64,000 nt of DNA from JAVVHH01 sp963835135 (lineage in GTDB: Bacteria; Pseudomonadota; Alphaproteobacteria; Acetobacterales; Acetobacteraceae), in the NCBI GenBank assembly GCA_963835135.1, contig CAWIEF010000003.1, positions 1,426,001 through 1,490,000 of the forward strand, in the 5' to 3' direction. The position numbers were made by a program, and so were the translations under genes. The notes under the pieces were generated by a model. It saw only the letters and a program-made list of their open reading frames with translations. It made no database searches and was not told where the DNA came from. Positions 34,790 through 44,480 of this stretch are shown here, piece after piece (position 1 is the stretch's first letter; every line of letters begins with the position of its first letter).

Positions 34790-36178
34790 ATGGAAAAAGT
34801 TCCAGATCGGGCCGCCATCGTCCGGCGCTGGCTGGCGCTCGCGTATGGCGGCGATGTGACCGGGACCGTGCAAGCGGCGCGACCCGCCGTCGCCGCCCGC
34901 ATGCTGCGCGACACGCCCGATCTCGAGGAGGACCAATGGGCCGCGTGCGCGGCAGGGAAGGTCGAGCGCGTCGCCGGCGCGGTCGAACAGGACCCGGGCT
35001 GGGTTCACGGCGTCGGAGGGCCGTTCAGCCTGCCACCCCTCATCGCGGTCACGCATTCGCGCCTGGGCGATGTGCCGGGTTTGCGAGAGGGCCTGCGCCG
35101 GTGCGCGGATTTGCTGCTCCGGGCCGGTGCGGACCCGAACGCACGCATCTTCAATCGTTTTCCCCCCGCCTCCCTCGAGCAACCTGACCAGCACGGGCCG
35201 CTCTCCGCGCTCTACGGCGCGGCGGGCGTCATGCGCGACCCGGCGCTCACCGCCCTGTTGCTGGAGGCGGGCGCCGATCCGAATGATGGCGAGTCGCTGT
35301 ATCACTCGCTGGAGAACCCGGACTGCACGCGCCTGTTGCTGCACCATGGCTGCCGCATCCGAGGCACCAACGCGATGGCGCGGGCGCTCGATATGCCGAG
35401 CTCGACCGCGCTGAACATATTGCTCGCCGCCGGGGGCGACCCGAACGAGCCCTCGGTGGGCCCGATCGGACGCTCGTGGGGCAGCTTGCTGCTGCGCGCG
35501 ATCGGGGTTCGATGCTCGCCGGGTCACGTGGCCGCGCTGCTGGCGGCGGGCGCCGACCCTCGAGCGCGCACGCCGGGCGGCGTCGGCGCCTACCGGCTCG
35601 CGATGCAGGCCGGATTGACGGAGGTGGCCGAGATGCTGCGGGCCGCCGGGGCGGCAGAGGAGTTGACGCAAGAGGAAGCGTTCGTCGCGGCCTGCGCGCG
35701 GGCCGACGGGGCCGACGCGCGGCGCCTCCAGACACTGCGCCCGGACCTGCCCGCTTCGCTGCCGCCAGACCGGCTCCGACTTCTGCCCGACACGGTTGCG
35801 TGGGGCGAGCCTGCGGCGGCGCGGGTCATGGTCGAGCTCGGCTGGCCCCTCGGCGCGCGCGGGGGCGACTGGGACGCGACGGCGCTGAACTTGGCCGTCT
35901 TCCGCGGCGACGAGGGCTTGACCGACTTCCTACTCGCCCATGGCGCCAGTTGGCACGAGGGGCATGGCTACGGCGGTAATGTACTCGGCACGCTGGGTTG
36001 GGCTTCCGTGAACGAGCCGGGCGGGGTGGTCGATCCTGACTGGCCCGGATGCGCTCGCGCGCTGCGGGCGCATGGGCTGCCAAGGGCGGATCGTGACCCG
36101 GCCCATCCAGGCGCCTTACTGATTGAAGGGCGGTCCATGACGTTCTCCGACCACGTCATGGACGTCCTGCTCACCTAA
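34790..36178 (+). CDS. Ankyrin-repeat protein
   Basis: A 462-residue protein without signal peptide. Several ankyrin units are recognisable by TALLLEAGADPN, NILLAAGGDPNEP, ALLAAGADPRART and TDFLLAHGAS, separated by degenerate units. The remaining N-terminal 90 residues are not recognised. Ankyrin proteins mediate protein contacts; no partner can be inferred. Its stop overlaps the stop of the opposing hutH gene. Confidence 0.87.
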   Translation: MEKVPDRAAIVRRWLALAYGGDVTGTVQAARPAVAARMLRDTPDLEEDQWAACAAGKVERVAGAVEQDPGWVHGVGGPFSLPPLIAVTHSRLGDVPGLREGLRRCADLLLRAGADPNARIFNRFPPASLEQPDQHGPLSALYGAAGVMRDPALTALLLEAGADPNDGESLYHSLENPDCTRLLLHHGCRIRGTNAMARALDMPSSTALNILLAAGGDPNEPSVGPIGRSWGSLLLRAIGVRCSPGHVAALLAAGADPRARTPGGVGAYRLAMQAGLTEVAEMLRAAGAAEELTQEEAFVAACARADGADARRLQTLRPDLPASLPPDRLRLLPDTVAWGEPAAARVMVELGWPLGARGGDWDATALNLAVFRGDEGLTDFLLAHGASWHEGHGYGGNVLGTLGWASVNEPGGVVDPDWPGCARALRAHGLPRADRDPAHPGALLIEGRSMTFSDHVMDVLLT

Positions 36179-37704
36179 CCGATGGGCGGAAGTGGGATCG
36201 CGGCGGCGCGGGCGAGCGCACCGCTGCGGACGAGGTTCGTCGCGTGCACGATGTCGGGGTGCAGGTAGCGGTCTTCCTCGAGGGTCGGGACCGCCGCGCG
36301 CAGTTCGGCGCGGACGGCCTCGAGCGGCAGGCTCGACGGGAGCGCGGCTCCCTGGAGGTCAATCCCCTGTGCCGCCGCGAGCAGCTCGATGCCGATGATC
36401 CCCGCAAGGTTCTCGAGCATCGGCTGCAGGCGCCGGGCGGCGTGGGCTGCCATGGAGACGTGGTCCTCTTGATTGGCCGAGGTCGGGATGGAGTCGATGC
36501 TGGCCGGGGCGGCGCGCTGTTTGTTTTCCGAGACGAGGGCGGCGGCGGTGACCTGCGGGATCATGAAGCCGGAGTTCAGGCCGGGCTTGGGGGTGAGGAA
36601 GGCGGGCAGGCCGGACAAGGCCGGGTCGACGAGCATGGCGATGCGGCGCTCGGCGATGGCGCCGATCTCGCAGAGGGCGAGTGCGATCATGTCGGCCGCG
36701 AAGGCGACGGGCTGGGCGTGGAAGTTGCCGCCAGACAGCGCTTCGCCGGTTTCGGGAAAGATCAGGGGGTTGTCGGAGACGCCGTTGGCTTCGGTGGCCA
36801 GCGTGGCGGCAGCTTGGCGGAGCACGTCGAGGGCGGCGCCCATGACTTGGGGTTGGCAGCGCAGGCAGTAGGGGTCTTGCACCCGATCGTCGCCGAGGCG
36901 GTGCGCTTCGCGGATGGCGCTGCCGGCCATCAAGGCGCGCAAGGCGGCAGCGGTATCGATCTGGCCGCGATGGCGGCGCAGCAGGTGGATGCGTGGATCG
37001 AACGGCGCATCGGAGCCGCGGGCGGCGTCTGTGGACAAGGCGCCGGTGATCAGGGCGGCATGGAACAGGGTTTCAGCGTCCGCGAGAGCGGCGATGGCGT
37101 ATGCCGTGGAGAATTGGGTGCCGTTGAGCAGGGCAAGGCCCTCCTTGGGGCCGAGGGTGACGGCGCCGAGGCCGGCTTCGGCGAGGGCCGCAGCGGCCGG
37201 CAGGCGGCGTCCGTCGATCGTCGCTTCACCGACCCCGATCATGACCGCGGTCAGGTGCGCCAACGGCGCCAGGTCGCCGGAGGCGCCCACTGAGCCTTGC
37301 GCGGGAATGACGGGGTGGACGCCGCGGGCGAGCATGGCGTCGAGGAGCGCGACCGTGGCGGGGCGGATGCCGGACGCGCCTTGGGCGAGGCTGGCGAGCT
37401 TGAGGGCGAGCATGAGGCGGACGACCGGCACCGGCATGGGGTCGCCGATACCGGCCGCATGGGACAGGACGATGTTGCGCTGGAGAGCCTCGAGTTCATG
37501 GGCGCCGATGCGGACGCTGGCCAGTTTTCCAAAACCGGTGTTGATCCCGTAGACGGGCTCGCCTGATGCAACGATGACGGCGACGGCCTCGGCGCTGCGG
37601 GCGATGGCCGGCGCGCAGGCCGGGTCGAGGCTGGCGGCGCCGCCGCGATAGATGTCGCGCCAAGTGGTGAGGGAAACGTTGCCGGGAGCAAGGATCAAAG
37701 ACAC
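36175..37704 (-). CDS. hutH: Histidine ammonia-lyase HutH
   Basis: A 509-residue MIO-dependent lyase. The Ala-Ser-Gly triad that cyclises to the methylidene-imidazolone is at residues 141-143 (GSVGASGDLAPLAH), YGINTGFGKLA is near 52-62, and LLNGTQFSTAYA and SADQEDHVSM-like segments follow. It deaminates histidine to urocanate. The other hut genes are not in the window. A related aromatic amino-acid lyase or mutase is less likely given the whole pattern. Confidence 0.9.
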   Translation of the reverse strand: MSLILAPGNVSLTTWRDIYRGGAASLDPACAPAIARSAEAVAVIVASGEPVYGINTGFGKLASVRIGAHELEALQRNIVLSHAAGIGDPMPVPVVRLMLALKLASLAQGASGIRPATVALLDAMLARGVHPVIPAQGSVGASGDLAPLAHLTAVMIGVGEATIDGRRLPAAAALAEAGLGAVTLGPKEGLALLNGTQFSTAYAIAALADAETLFHAALITGALSTDAARGSDAPFDPRIHLLRRHRGQIDTAAALRALMAGSAIREAHRLGDDRVQDPYCLRCQPQVMGAALDVLRQAAATLATEANGVSDNPLIFPETGEALSGGNFHAQPVAFAADMIALALCEIGAIAERRIAMLVDPALSGLPAFLTPKPGLNSGFMIPQVTAAALVSENKQRAAPASIDSIPTSANQEDHVSMAAHAARRLQPMLENLAGIIGIELLAAAQGIDLQGAALPSSLPLEAVRAELRAAVPTLEEDRYLHPDIVHATNLVRSGALARAAAIPLPPIG

Positions 37705-37904
37705 GGTCGGACTCCGGGGTCGGTGCGTTGTGCGAGCCTGAGGCAGGCAGACAGAAGCCCAATGTAGAGCGACGGAGTGCGCCTCGGCCGTCGCCCCAAC
37801 ACATAGAGGGCCGGTTAAGCAAATCGTAATCTTAGCCTGTCACCATTGCCGATGAACCGTGGATTTCGGCGGTTTGTAACGACTTGCCTCTCGAAAGGAC
37901 GGCG

Positions 37905-40364
37905 GTGGCCAGGCTGATCAGTCAGGGAGGCTGCACATCTTCGCAGCTTTCGGAGCATTGGATGTGCTTGACGACGTCAGCGGGAGCGGCCGGGACGCCG
38001 GCGGCGCTATCGGGCCCGAATGCGTGGATACCTGCCATGGTGCCGGGCACGGTAGCGGCCGCGCTGGAGCAGGCCGGGTCTGCGCAGCCCTCGGCCGATC
38101 TGCATGCGCAGGACCACTGGTACCGCTTCGAGGGCGATCTGCCGGGGCAGGGCTGGATCGAGTTTGGCGGCCTCGCGACGTTGGCCGAGGTCTGGCTCGA
38201 CGACGTGCTCGTGGCCACGAGCGACACGATGTTCGTTCCGCTGAATGTGCCCATTCCGGCACAGGGCGGCCGGCGGCTGGAATTGTGCTTTCGCGCGTTA
38301 CGGCCGGCACTGCGTGCGCGGGCGCCGGGGCGGCGGGCGCGATGGCGCGGTCGGCTGGCCGAGCATGAAAGTCTCCGGTCGTTTCGGACGACCCTGCTGG
38401 GGCACATGCCGGGATGGTCCGGCCACGCACCGGTCATCGGCCCGTTCCGTCCGGTCACGCTGCACGCTCCCGTTCCCGCCGCGCCGATCGTGGGCCGGGT
38501 GGACCTCAGGGCAGGGTTGCGGGACGACGGGACTGGCGTGATCGAAGTGCGAATGGCTGGTGCAGGCCTGGACGGCCGCGCCGGCACCCTGAGTGCCGCG
38601 GGCCACACTGCGCCGTTGTCGCAAGACGGAGACGGGCTGTGCGGAAGGCTGATCATTCCGCAGCCTGAGCTCTGGTGGCCGCACACGCATGGCGACCCGG
38701 CGACGACGGCCGTCATGGCCGACATCGACGGCTACCCCATAGACCTGGGACGCATCGGCTTTCGCAACGTCGCACGCCGCGATGCGGCCGCAGGCTTCGG
38801 ACTGATCGTCAACGGTGTGCCGGTGTTCTGCCGCGGCGCCGTCTGGGCCGGAACCGACGCCACGGGAGTGCCTCCCACCGAGACGGCACTGCATGCGGCC
38901 CTGGGGCGCGCGCGTGACGCTGGGTTCAATATGCTCCGGGTGACCGGCATGACGCTGTACGAGACGCCCGCATTCTTCGCGATGTGCGACGCACTCGGCA
39001 TCATGGTTTGGCACGATTTCATGTTCGCCCGGTTCGACTATCCTGATGACGAGCACTTCCTCGCCACGGCGAGCGCAGAGGCGCGGGCGTTTATAGACGC
39101 GGTGCAAGGGCACCCTTGCCTGGCCGTCCTATGCGGCGGGACGGAGATCGCGCAAGCCGCCGTGATGGCAGGTTGTGCCGCCCAGGCCTGGCATATGCCC
39201 TTGTTCGAAGAGGTGCTGGCCCGGGAGGCCGAGGCATTGCAGCCCGGGGTCCATTTCATCGCGCATGCACCGATGGGCGGCGCAGCAGGCCTGCCGTTCG
39301 CGCCGGCGGCAGCTGTCGCCCACTACTTCGGCGTGGGCGCTTACTTGCGCCCGCTTGAAGACTCGGCCGGCGCGGGAGTGCGGTTTGCGGCCGAATGCCT
39401 CGCCTTCTCCAACCCGCCGGACGCGGGATGCTGCCTGGCACCCCCGGGTTCGGCCGCATGGCAGGAGGGCGTTCCGCGCGACCTGAACGCGAGTTGGGAT
39501 TTCGAAGATGTGCGTGACCACTACCTGGAGAGCCTGTTCGGCATCTCCGCGGGCTCGCTGCGCCGGCAGGATCCGCTCGGCTGGCTGGCGCTCGGGCGCG
39601 CGGCGGTTGCGCTCGTGATGCAGCAGGTCATATCCGGCTGGCGGACCGATGGGCAGTGCGGCGGCGCGCTGATCCTGATGCTGCAGGACGTCGTTCCCGG
39701 CGCGGGATGGGGGATCGTGGGGCATGACGGCCGGCCGAAATCGGCCTGGCATGCGCTGCGCAGCGTGTGTCGGCCCGTGCAGGTTTTGCTCCGCGACCTC
39801 GGGCAGAACGGCGTCATGCTCCACGCCATCAATGAGACCGCGACGCCGCGATCCGTTCGCCTCGGGCTACGGGGTCTGACGGCGGATGGCGTCGTCGAGG
39901 CATTGGGCGGCACCGTCCTGGATCTAGCGCCGCGTGAGAGCCGTGCAGTCTCGAGCACGGCGCTGATGGGCCGTTGGCGCGATCTGGCTCATGCGTGGCG
40001 GTTTGGGCCTCCCGCCTTCGTCGCGATCGGCGCGACGCTGGATGATGCCGGAAGCGGCGTGCGACTGTCCGAGGCGACGCACTTCCCGACCGGTCCGGCG
40101 CTGCCGCCGAGCCAACCTGGCTTGGCCGCCACGCTCCGGGAGGAAGGCGGACGCTGGACGGTGGTCATCTCGGCGCGCGGGTTCGCGCAGTTCGTGGCGT
40201 TCGATGACGGCGATTTCGCGGCGGGCGACAGCCATTTTCACCTCTGGCCCGGAGAGTCGCGGCTCGTGCAGATGCATCCAACCGGGTCGCGTTCGGGTCC
40301 GCCGGCCGGGTCGATCAGCGCGCTGAATACGGCCACGGCCGTGCATTATGGGCTGGCCGCATGA
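37905..40364 (+). CDS. GH2-like glycoside hydrolase (beta-mannosidase-type)
   Basis: An 819-residue multidomain protein related to GH2 beta-mannosidases: N-terminal jelly-roll (WIPAMVPGTVAAAL, WLDDVLVATSDTMFVPL), immunoglobulin-like domain ending in WWPHTHGDP, TIM barrel with FNMLRVTGMTLYETPAFF and MVWHDFMFA. The acid/base Glu is Glu414 in CGGTE, where the usual motif has NNE, and the nucleophile-like Glu497 is in FAAECLAFSNPPD. GTG 37905 is preferred, with AAAGGA 5 bases upstream; TTG 37884 is also open. No signal peptide, so it acts in the cytosol. It heads the carrier-protein operon to 45464. Confidence 0.82.
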   Translation: MARLISQGGCTSSQLSEHWMCLTTSAGAAGTPAALSGPNAWIPAMVPGTVAAALEQAGSAQPSADLHAQDHWYRFEGDLPGQGWIEFGGLATLAEVWLDDVLVATSDTMFVPLNVPIPAQGGRRLELCFRALRPALRARAPGRRARWRGRLAEHESLRSFRTTLLGHMPGWSGHAPVIGPFRPVTLHAPVPAAPIVGRVDLRAGLRDDGTGVIEVRMAGAGLDGRAGTLSAAGHTAPLSQDGDGLCGRLIIPQPELWWPHTHGDPATTAVMADIDGYPIDLGRIGFRNVARRDAAAGFGLIVNGVPVFCRGAVWAGTDATGVPPTETALHAALGRARDAGFNMLRVTGMTLYETPAFFAMCDALGIMVWHDFMFARFDYPDDEHFLATASAEARAFIDAVQGHPCLAVLCGGTEIAQAAVMAGCAAQAWHMPLFEEVLAREAEALQPGVHFIAHAPMGGAAGLPFAPAAAVAHYFGVGAYLRPLEDSAGAGVRFAAECLAFSNPPDAGCCLAPPGSAAWQEGVPRDLNASWDFEDVRDHYLESLFGISAGSLRRQDPLGWLALGRAAVALVMQQVISGWRTDGQCGGALILMLQDVVPGAGWGIVGHDGRPKSAWHALRSVCRPVQVLLRDLGQNGVMLHAINETATPRSVRLGLRGLTADGVVEALGGTVLDLAPRESRAVSSTALMGRWRDLAHAWRFGPPAFVAIGATLDDAGSGVRLSEATHFPTGPALPPSQPGLAATLREEGGRWTVVISARGFAQFVAFDDGDFAAGDSHFHLWPGESRLVQMHPTGSRSGPPAGSISALNTATAVHYGLAA

Positions 40365-42097
40365 CCCCGGTGGTGATCCCCTCGGCAGGCGGCGACTGCT
40401 TCGGCATATATCAGGAGGCAACCGGACCAGCGCTGCTGATCGTGCCGCCGTTCGGGGACGAAGCGCTGAAAACGGCTCGCGTCTGGCGAGACCTGGCCCT
40501 GGAACTCGCCCAGCATGGCGTGGCGACGCTTCGGTTCGATTTGCCGGGAACGGGCAACTCGGCCGGAGAGGCGGCCGGAACCGGGCGCGTCGAAGCATGG
40601 CGGGCTGCAGTACAGGCCTGCGCCGAGTGGCTCGCGGACCGTCACCATGGACGCGTGATGCTGTTCGGCCACCGTTGCGGTGCGCTGCTGGCGCTCGACG
40701 CTGCCTCATCTTATGTCTCCGCCGAACGGTTGGTGCTGCTGGACCCCATGTCCGGCGCGGCTTTGGCCCGGCATCTTCGCGCGCGCGCGCGGATGGAGCG
40801 CTCTGGTCCGCCACCGGAAGGGCCCGATCATGCACAAGTCGGTGGCGTACCCCTTTCGCCCGCGACGTTGCGCGATATCGCGGCCCTGCCCGCGCCGGCT
40901 AAACGGCCGCTTCCGCCTGCACTGCTCGTCCTGAACGATGGCGCTGCGGCACTTAGCCCGTGGCCGGAGCAGCTGCGGGCAAGCGGGAGCGTCGTCGAGA
41001 CGGTGCCGTTCGAAGGATACGACGCGTTCGTGCGTCGGGACGCGTTCCGGGCCGAGGCGCCGGCCGCGGTATTGGCGCGGGTCGTCGACTTCATCGTGCA
41101 AGCCGCCGGAACGGTCGAACGGACGGAGCGCGCCCCACTGCCGCCGCACGCCGAACTCCGCCTTGGCGGACTGACCGAGACGCCAATCGCGTTCGGTCCC
41201 GACGACGGCATGTTCGGCATCCTCTGCTGCCCGGAGGCCGCCGCAGATGCGCCGGCGATGCTGTTGCCGACGACGGGGATCGACCCCTGCTCCGGGATGT
41301 CGCGGATGTGGACCGACCTCGCCCGGCAGTTGGCGCGGCAGGGTATCACGTCGCTTCGCTTCGACATGGCCGGGGTTGGCGAAAGTCAGGGGCGGCTCGG
41401 GATCGATCCGATGATGGCATCCTATCATCCGGACCGCATCGCCGATCTCAGTTGCGCGGTCGACGCGTTGGCAGCGCGAGGCTTCGGCCAAGTGATCGTC
41501 GTAGGCTACTGCTCCGGCGCCTACGCCGCGTGGCATGCGGCACTCAGGGACAAGCGGATCTCGGGCCTTCTCGCGGGCAACCTGGTCTATTTCACGCTGC
41601 AAACGATGTTGGCCGACGATCTACTGCGCCTGCAGCCCGGCAGCAGCCGGCTGGGTTGTCGGCGGGGCCGGATCACTCGCCTCGTTTCTACATCAAGCTT
41701 GGCAGCGCTGCGCCGCCTGGATGATCGGGTGCGGAGCGCAATCCCGCGCCCTGTTCGGCACCTCCTGCGCGGATGGGAAGCGGAGATGCGGCAGACACGC
41801 CGCCATGTGAGGGCGCTGACCGAGCGAGGCTGCGCCGTGCGCATGGTGATGGCGGAGGACGATCATGGGCACGTGCGGCTCCGCCGCGCCTATGGCGAAC
41901 GGCCGCGCCTGCCCGATGGTGTCGAATTGACGGTCATTCCGGACACCGACCATCAGTTCAGTGACAGGCGGCATCGCGCCCTCTTCCTCGGGCTGGCAAC
42001 AGATTTCGTGCTTCGGCGATCCAAGCCCGGTTTGGCTCGCCCTGGTTCAATCGCCGCGGCATCGCCCGCGCTCATGCCTGCCCTGGAGAGTGTTTGA
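40361..42097 (+). CDS. Fused tandem alpha/beta-hydrolase protein
   Basis: A 578-residue protein with two alpha/beta hydrolase domains, coupled to the previous gene (ATGA). Domain 1 (about 1-245) has FGHRCGALLAL with Arg105 at the nucleophile position. Domain 2 (about 265-560) has VGYCSGAYAAW with Cys384 at that position and a C-terminal DTDHQFSD carrying the His. These look like the two separate hydrolases linked to exosortase-A systems (one with Arg, one with Cys in the elbow), fused here. That likeness is from memory. In this operon it may release or transfer acyl groups from the carrier protein. Confidence 0.8.
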   Translation: MTPVVIPSAGGDCFGIYQEATGPALLIVPPFGDEALKTARVWRDLALELAQHGVATLRFDLPGTGNSAGEAAGTGRVEAWRAAVQACAEWLADRHHGRVMLFGHRCGALLALDAASSYVSAERLVLLDPMSGAALARHLRARARMERSGPPPEGPDHAQVGGVPLSPATLRDIAALPAPAKRPLPPALLVLNDGAAALSPWPEQLRASGSVVETVPFEGYDAFVRRDAFRAEAPAAVLARVVDFIVQAAGTVERTERAPLPPHAELRLGGLTETPIAFGPDDGMFGILCCPEAAADAPAMLLPTTGIDPCSGMSRMWTDLARQLARQGITSLRFDMAGVGESQGRLGIDPMMASYHPDRIADLSCAVDALAARGFGQVIVVGYCSGAYAAWHAALRDKRISGLLAGNLVYFTLQTMLADDLLRLQPGSSRLGCRRGRITRLVSTSSLAALRRLDDRVRSAIPRPVRHLLRGWEAEMRQTRRHVRALTERGCAVRMVMAEDDHGHVRLRRAYGERPRLPDGVELTVIPDTDHQFSDRRHRALFLGLATDFVLRRSKPGLARPGSIAAASPALMPALESV

Positions 42098-42369
42098 TGA
42101 GTGACTTGGCCCAATCCATGACCGTCGAGGACGCCATTCGCGAGTTGCTGGGCGGGGTGTTGTCCCCTCGTTCCCAAGCGGGAGCGCTGGCGGCGACGGA
42201 CGACCTCTACAACGCCGGCCTGTCGTCGCTGGCAACAGTGGATCTGATGCTCGCGGTCGAGGACCGGTTCGGTATCGAGTTCACGAACGACTGGCTAACC
42301 CGGCGGACGTTCGCGTCCATCGCGGCCCTCAGCCATGCGGTTCGGCAGTTGCTGGAGGACGCGCCATAG
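42097..42369 (+). CDS. Acyl/aminoacyl carrier protein
   Basis: A 90-residue carrier protein with phosphopantetheine-site region LYNAGLSSLATVDLMLAVED; Ser44 aligns with the attachment serine. Start ATG 42097 overlaps the previous stop (TGATG) with GGAGAG 7 bases upstream; TTG 42094 is an alternative. Carrier proteins of the amino acid:[carrier protein] ligase systems have this size and motif, and a ligase lies two genes downstream. It is therefore inferred to be charged with an amino acid (Gly or Ala in characterised systems). Confidence 0.87.
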   Translation: MSDLAQSMTVEDAIRELLGGVLSPRSQAGALAATDDLYNAGLSSLATVDLMLAVEDRFGIEFTNDWLTRRTFASIAALSHAVRQLLEDAP

Positions 42370-42398
42370 CTCCCGACGGCATCGCGTGCGCGGCGGCC

Positions 42399-43556
42399 GT
42401 GTCGCTCGAGGCGGACGCGCAGCGGATCGCTCGGCATGTGGCGCTGCGCCACGCCGACATAGTCGACCGCGAGGGGCGTTTCCCGGCCGAGGCGGTGTCG
42501 GCATTGCGTGAGGCCGGGTTGCTGGGGGCTGCAGTGCCGCTGGAACTGGGCGGTCAGGGCGCACCCTTCGAAACCATCGTCGCGGTGTGTCACGAACTCG
42601 GCAAGGCGTGCGGCAGCACCGCGATGGTGTTCGCGATGCATCAAATCCAGGTCGCCTGCCTAGTTCGGCACGGGATGTCTTCGCCGTGGCATCGAGCGTT
42701 TCTGTCCCGCGTGGCGGGCCAACAACTGCTCCTCGCCTCCGCGACGACCGAAGCAGGCAGCGGCGGCGATGTGCGCCGGAGCCAATGCACAGTCATCCGG
42801 CACGGTGACCAGATTGCACTCGGAAAGGCGGGATGCGTCATATCCTATGCTCAGTTTGCAGACGCGATCCTCATGACGGCGCGGCGCACTCCGGAAAGCG
42901 CGGAGTCTGACCAGGTATTGCTGGTGGCGGAGCGCGGCCAATGCCGCCTGGAGCAAACGTCCCGCTGGGACGCGCTCGGGATGCGGGGAACGTGCAGCGA
43001 CGGCTATGCGCTGGAGATTGCCGCAGACGCGGCCCAGGTGCTGCACGCGCCTTATGCGGAGGTTGCCGCCCAGACGATGTTGCCGGTCTCGCACATTACC
43101 TGGGCCGCGCTGTGGCTGGGCATAGCCACGGCGGCATGCAGCCGTGCCCGGGCAGTGTTGCGCCGGCGGTCCGTGCCTGGCGCGTCGACCCCGCCGGCCG
43201 GGGCAGCGCGCTTGGTCGAGGCGTTGGCGCAGCTGCAATCGTTGCGCTCTCAGGTTGCGGACGCGGTCCGCCGCTTTGACCGTTGCGCGGATAACCCTGA
43301 CTCGCTCGGCGCGATCCCGTTCGCGTTGACGATGAACCAGCTCAAATTGGCAGTCAGCGGCGGCGCCATCACCATCGTTGGGCAAGCGATGCTGGTGGCC
43401 GGCTTGGCAGGGTACCGGAATGACTCCCCGGACAGCCTCGGCCGCCATCTGCGAGACATCCACTCGGCGGCACTGATGATCGGAAACGATCGGATCATCG
43501 GCAATTGCGCCGCGCTGCTGGCCGCATATCGCGGAGAGGAGACGCTGTATCCATGA
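42399..43556 (+). CDS. Acyl-CoA dehydrogenase-like flavoprotein
   Basis: A 385-residue ACAD-fold protein read from GTG 42399. The N-terminal segment LREAGLLGAAVPLELGGQGA and TTEAGSGGDVRRSQ are family features, and the C-terminal region has the helical bundle. Such proteins beside an aminoacyl carrier protein could oxidise the tethered aminoacyl group, as ACAD-like enzymes do with prolyl carrier proteins. Product is unknown. Its stop overlaps the ligase start (ATGA). Confidence 0.85.
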   Translation: MSLEADAQRIARHVALRHADIVDREGRFPAEAVSALREAGLLGAAVPLELGGQGAPFETIVAVCHELGKACGSTAMVFAMHQIQVACLVRHGMSSPWHRAFLSRVAGQQLLLASATTEAGSGGDVRRSQCTVIRHGDQIALGKAGCVISYAQFADAILMTARRTPESAESDQVLLVAERGQCRLEQTSRWDALGMRGTCSDGYALEIAADAAQVLHAPYAEVAAQTMLPVSHITWAALWLGIATAACSRARAVLRRRSVPGASTPPAGAARLVEALAQLQSLRSQVADAVRRFDRCADNPDSLGAIPFALTMNQLKLAVSGGAITIVGQAMLVAGLAGYRNDSPDSLGRHLRDIHSAALMIGNDRIIGNCAALLAAYRGEETLYP

Positions 43557-44473
43557 TGAGCGACGTCGCGACCGGAACCTCGTTTGCCGAAGCGCTGCAC
43601 GCAGCCGGGCTGCTCTTGTCCACCGGCGTCCCCGGCCTGCCGGGCCGCAGCGCAACCTTCGAAGCCGTGATCGCCGGGCTGGACGGACTGGTGACCCGGC
43701 TGGGGCAAGGCCTTGGCGCAGAGGTGATGCGCTTTCCACCGGCAATGAATCGATCCGTATTCGAAAAGAGCGGCTACATGCGGGGCTTCCCGCAGCTCGC
43801 GGGCTCGATCCATTGCTTCTGCGGCGACGAACGGGCGCATCGGGCGCTGCTGACCTGTATCGAGGAGGAGAAGGATTGGTCGGCTGACCTGGCACCGGTG
43901 GCAAGCGTGCTGACGCCAGCGGCTTGCTACCCGCTCTACCCCATCATCGCCGCACGTGGCGGGCTAACGGCAAACGGCGCAACGGTCGACGTCGCGTCAT
44001 GGTGCTTCCGCCACGAGCCGTCCGACGATCCGGCCCGCATGCAGATGTTTCGTATGCGTGAATATGTCCGCATCGGCTCGCCGTCGCAGGTGCTCGCCTT
44101 CCGGCAGCAATGGCTGGACCGAGTGCCGGAGATTGCGGCCACGCTCGACCTCCCGGCGGACGTGGATCTGGCCAACGATCCGTTCTTTGGCCGCACCGGG
44201 CGGCTGAAAGCGGATAGCCAGCGCGAGCAGGGGCTGAAGTTCGAGATGCTGGCGCAGGCGGGAGACTTGCCCAAGCCGACGGCGTGCATGAGCTTCAACT
44301 ACCACCAGGATCTCTTCGGCTCGCTGTGCGGCCTGCGGCAGGACGACGGCGCGGTGGCGCATACCGGATGCGTCGGCTTCGGCCTGGAGCGGCTGACCCT
44401 GGCGCTGCTCTACCGCCATGGCTTGCGCGTCCATGCCTGGCCCATGCGGGTGCGGGCGGCGCTGGACCTGTAA
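43553..44473 (+). CDS. Amino acid:[carrier protein] ligase (class II aminoacyl-tRNA synthetase homolog)
   Basis: A 306-residue stand-alone class II aaRS-like catalytic domain without tRNA-binding domain. The zinc ligands fit the characterised Bradyrhizobium enzymes (Cys, Glu, Cys): Cys125 in TPAACYPLYP, Glu170 in FRMREYVRIG and Cys273 in HTGCVGFGLERL, the last also being motif 3. Such enzymes activate glycine or alanine with ATP and load a carrier protein. ATG 43553 overlaps the preceding stop. Amino-acid specificity cannot be read with certainty. Confidence 0.92.
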   Translation: MMSDVATGTSFAEALHAAGLLLSTGVPGLPGRSATFEAVIAGLDGLVTRLGQGLGAEVMRFPPAMNRSVFEKSGYMRGFPQLAGSIHCFCGDERAHRALLTCIEEEKDWSADLAPVASVLTPAACYPLYPIIAARGGLTANGATVDVASWCFRHEPSDDPARMQMFRMREYVRIGSPSQVLAFRQQWLDRVPEIAATLDLPADVDLANDPFFGRTGRLKADSQREQGLKFEMLAQAGDLPKPTACMSFNYHQDLFGSLCGLRQDDGAVAHTGCVGFGLERLTLALLYRHGLRVHAWPMRVRAALDL

Positions 44474-44480
44474 CGAAGCG

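Noticed and set aside
36175..37704. Tyrosine or phenylalanine ammonia-lyase or aminomutase
   Set aside because: The MIO triad is shared by all these enzymes, but the overall length and segments fit HutH better.
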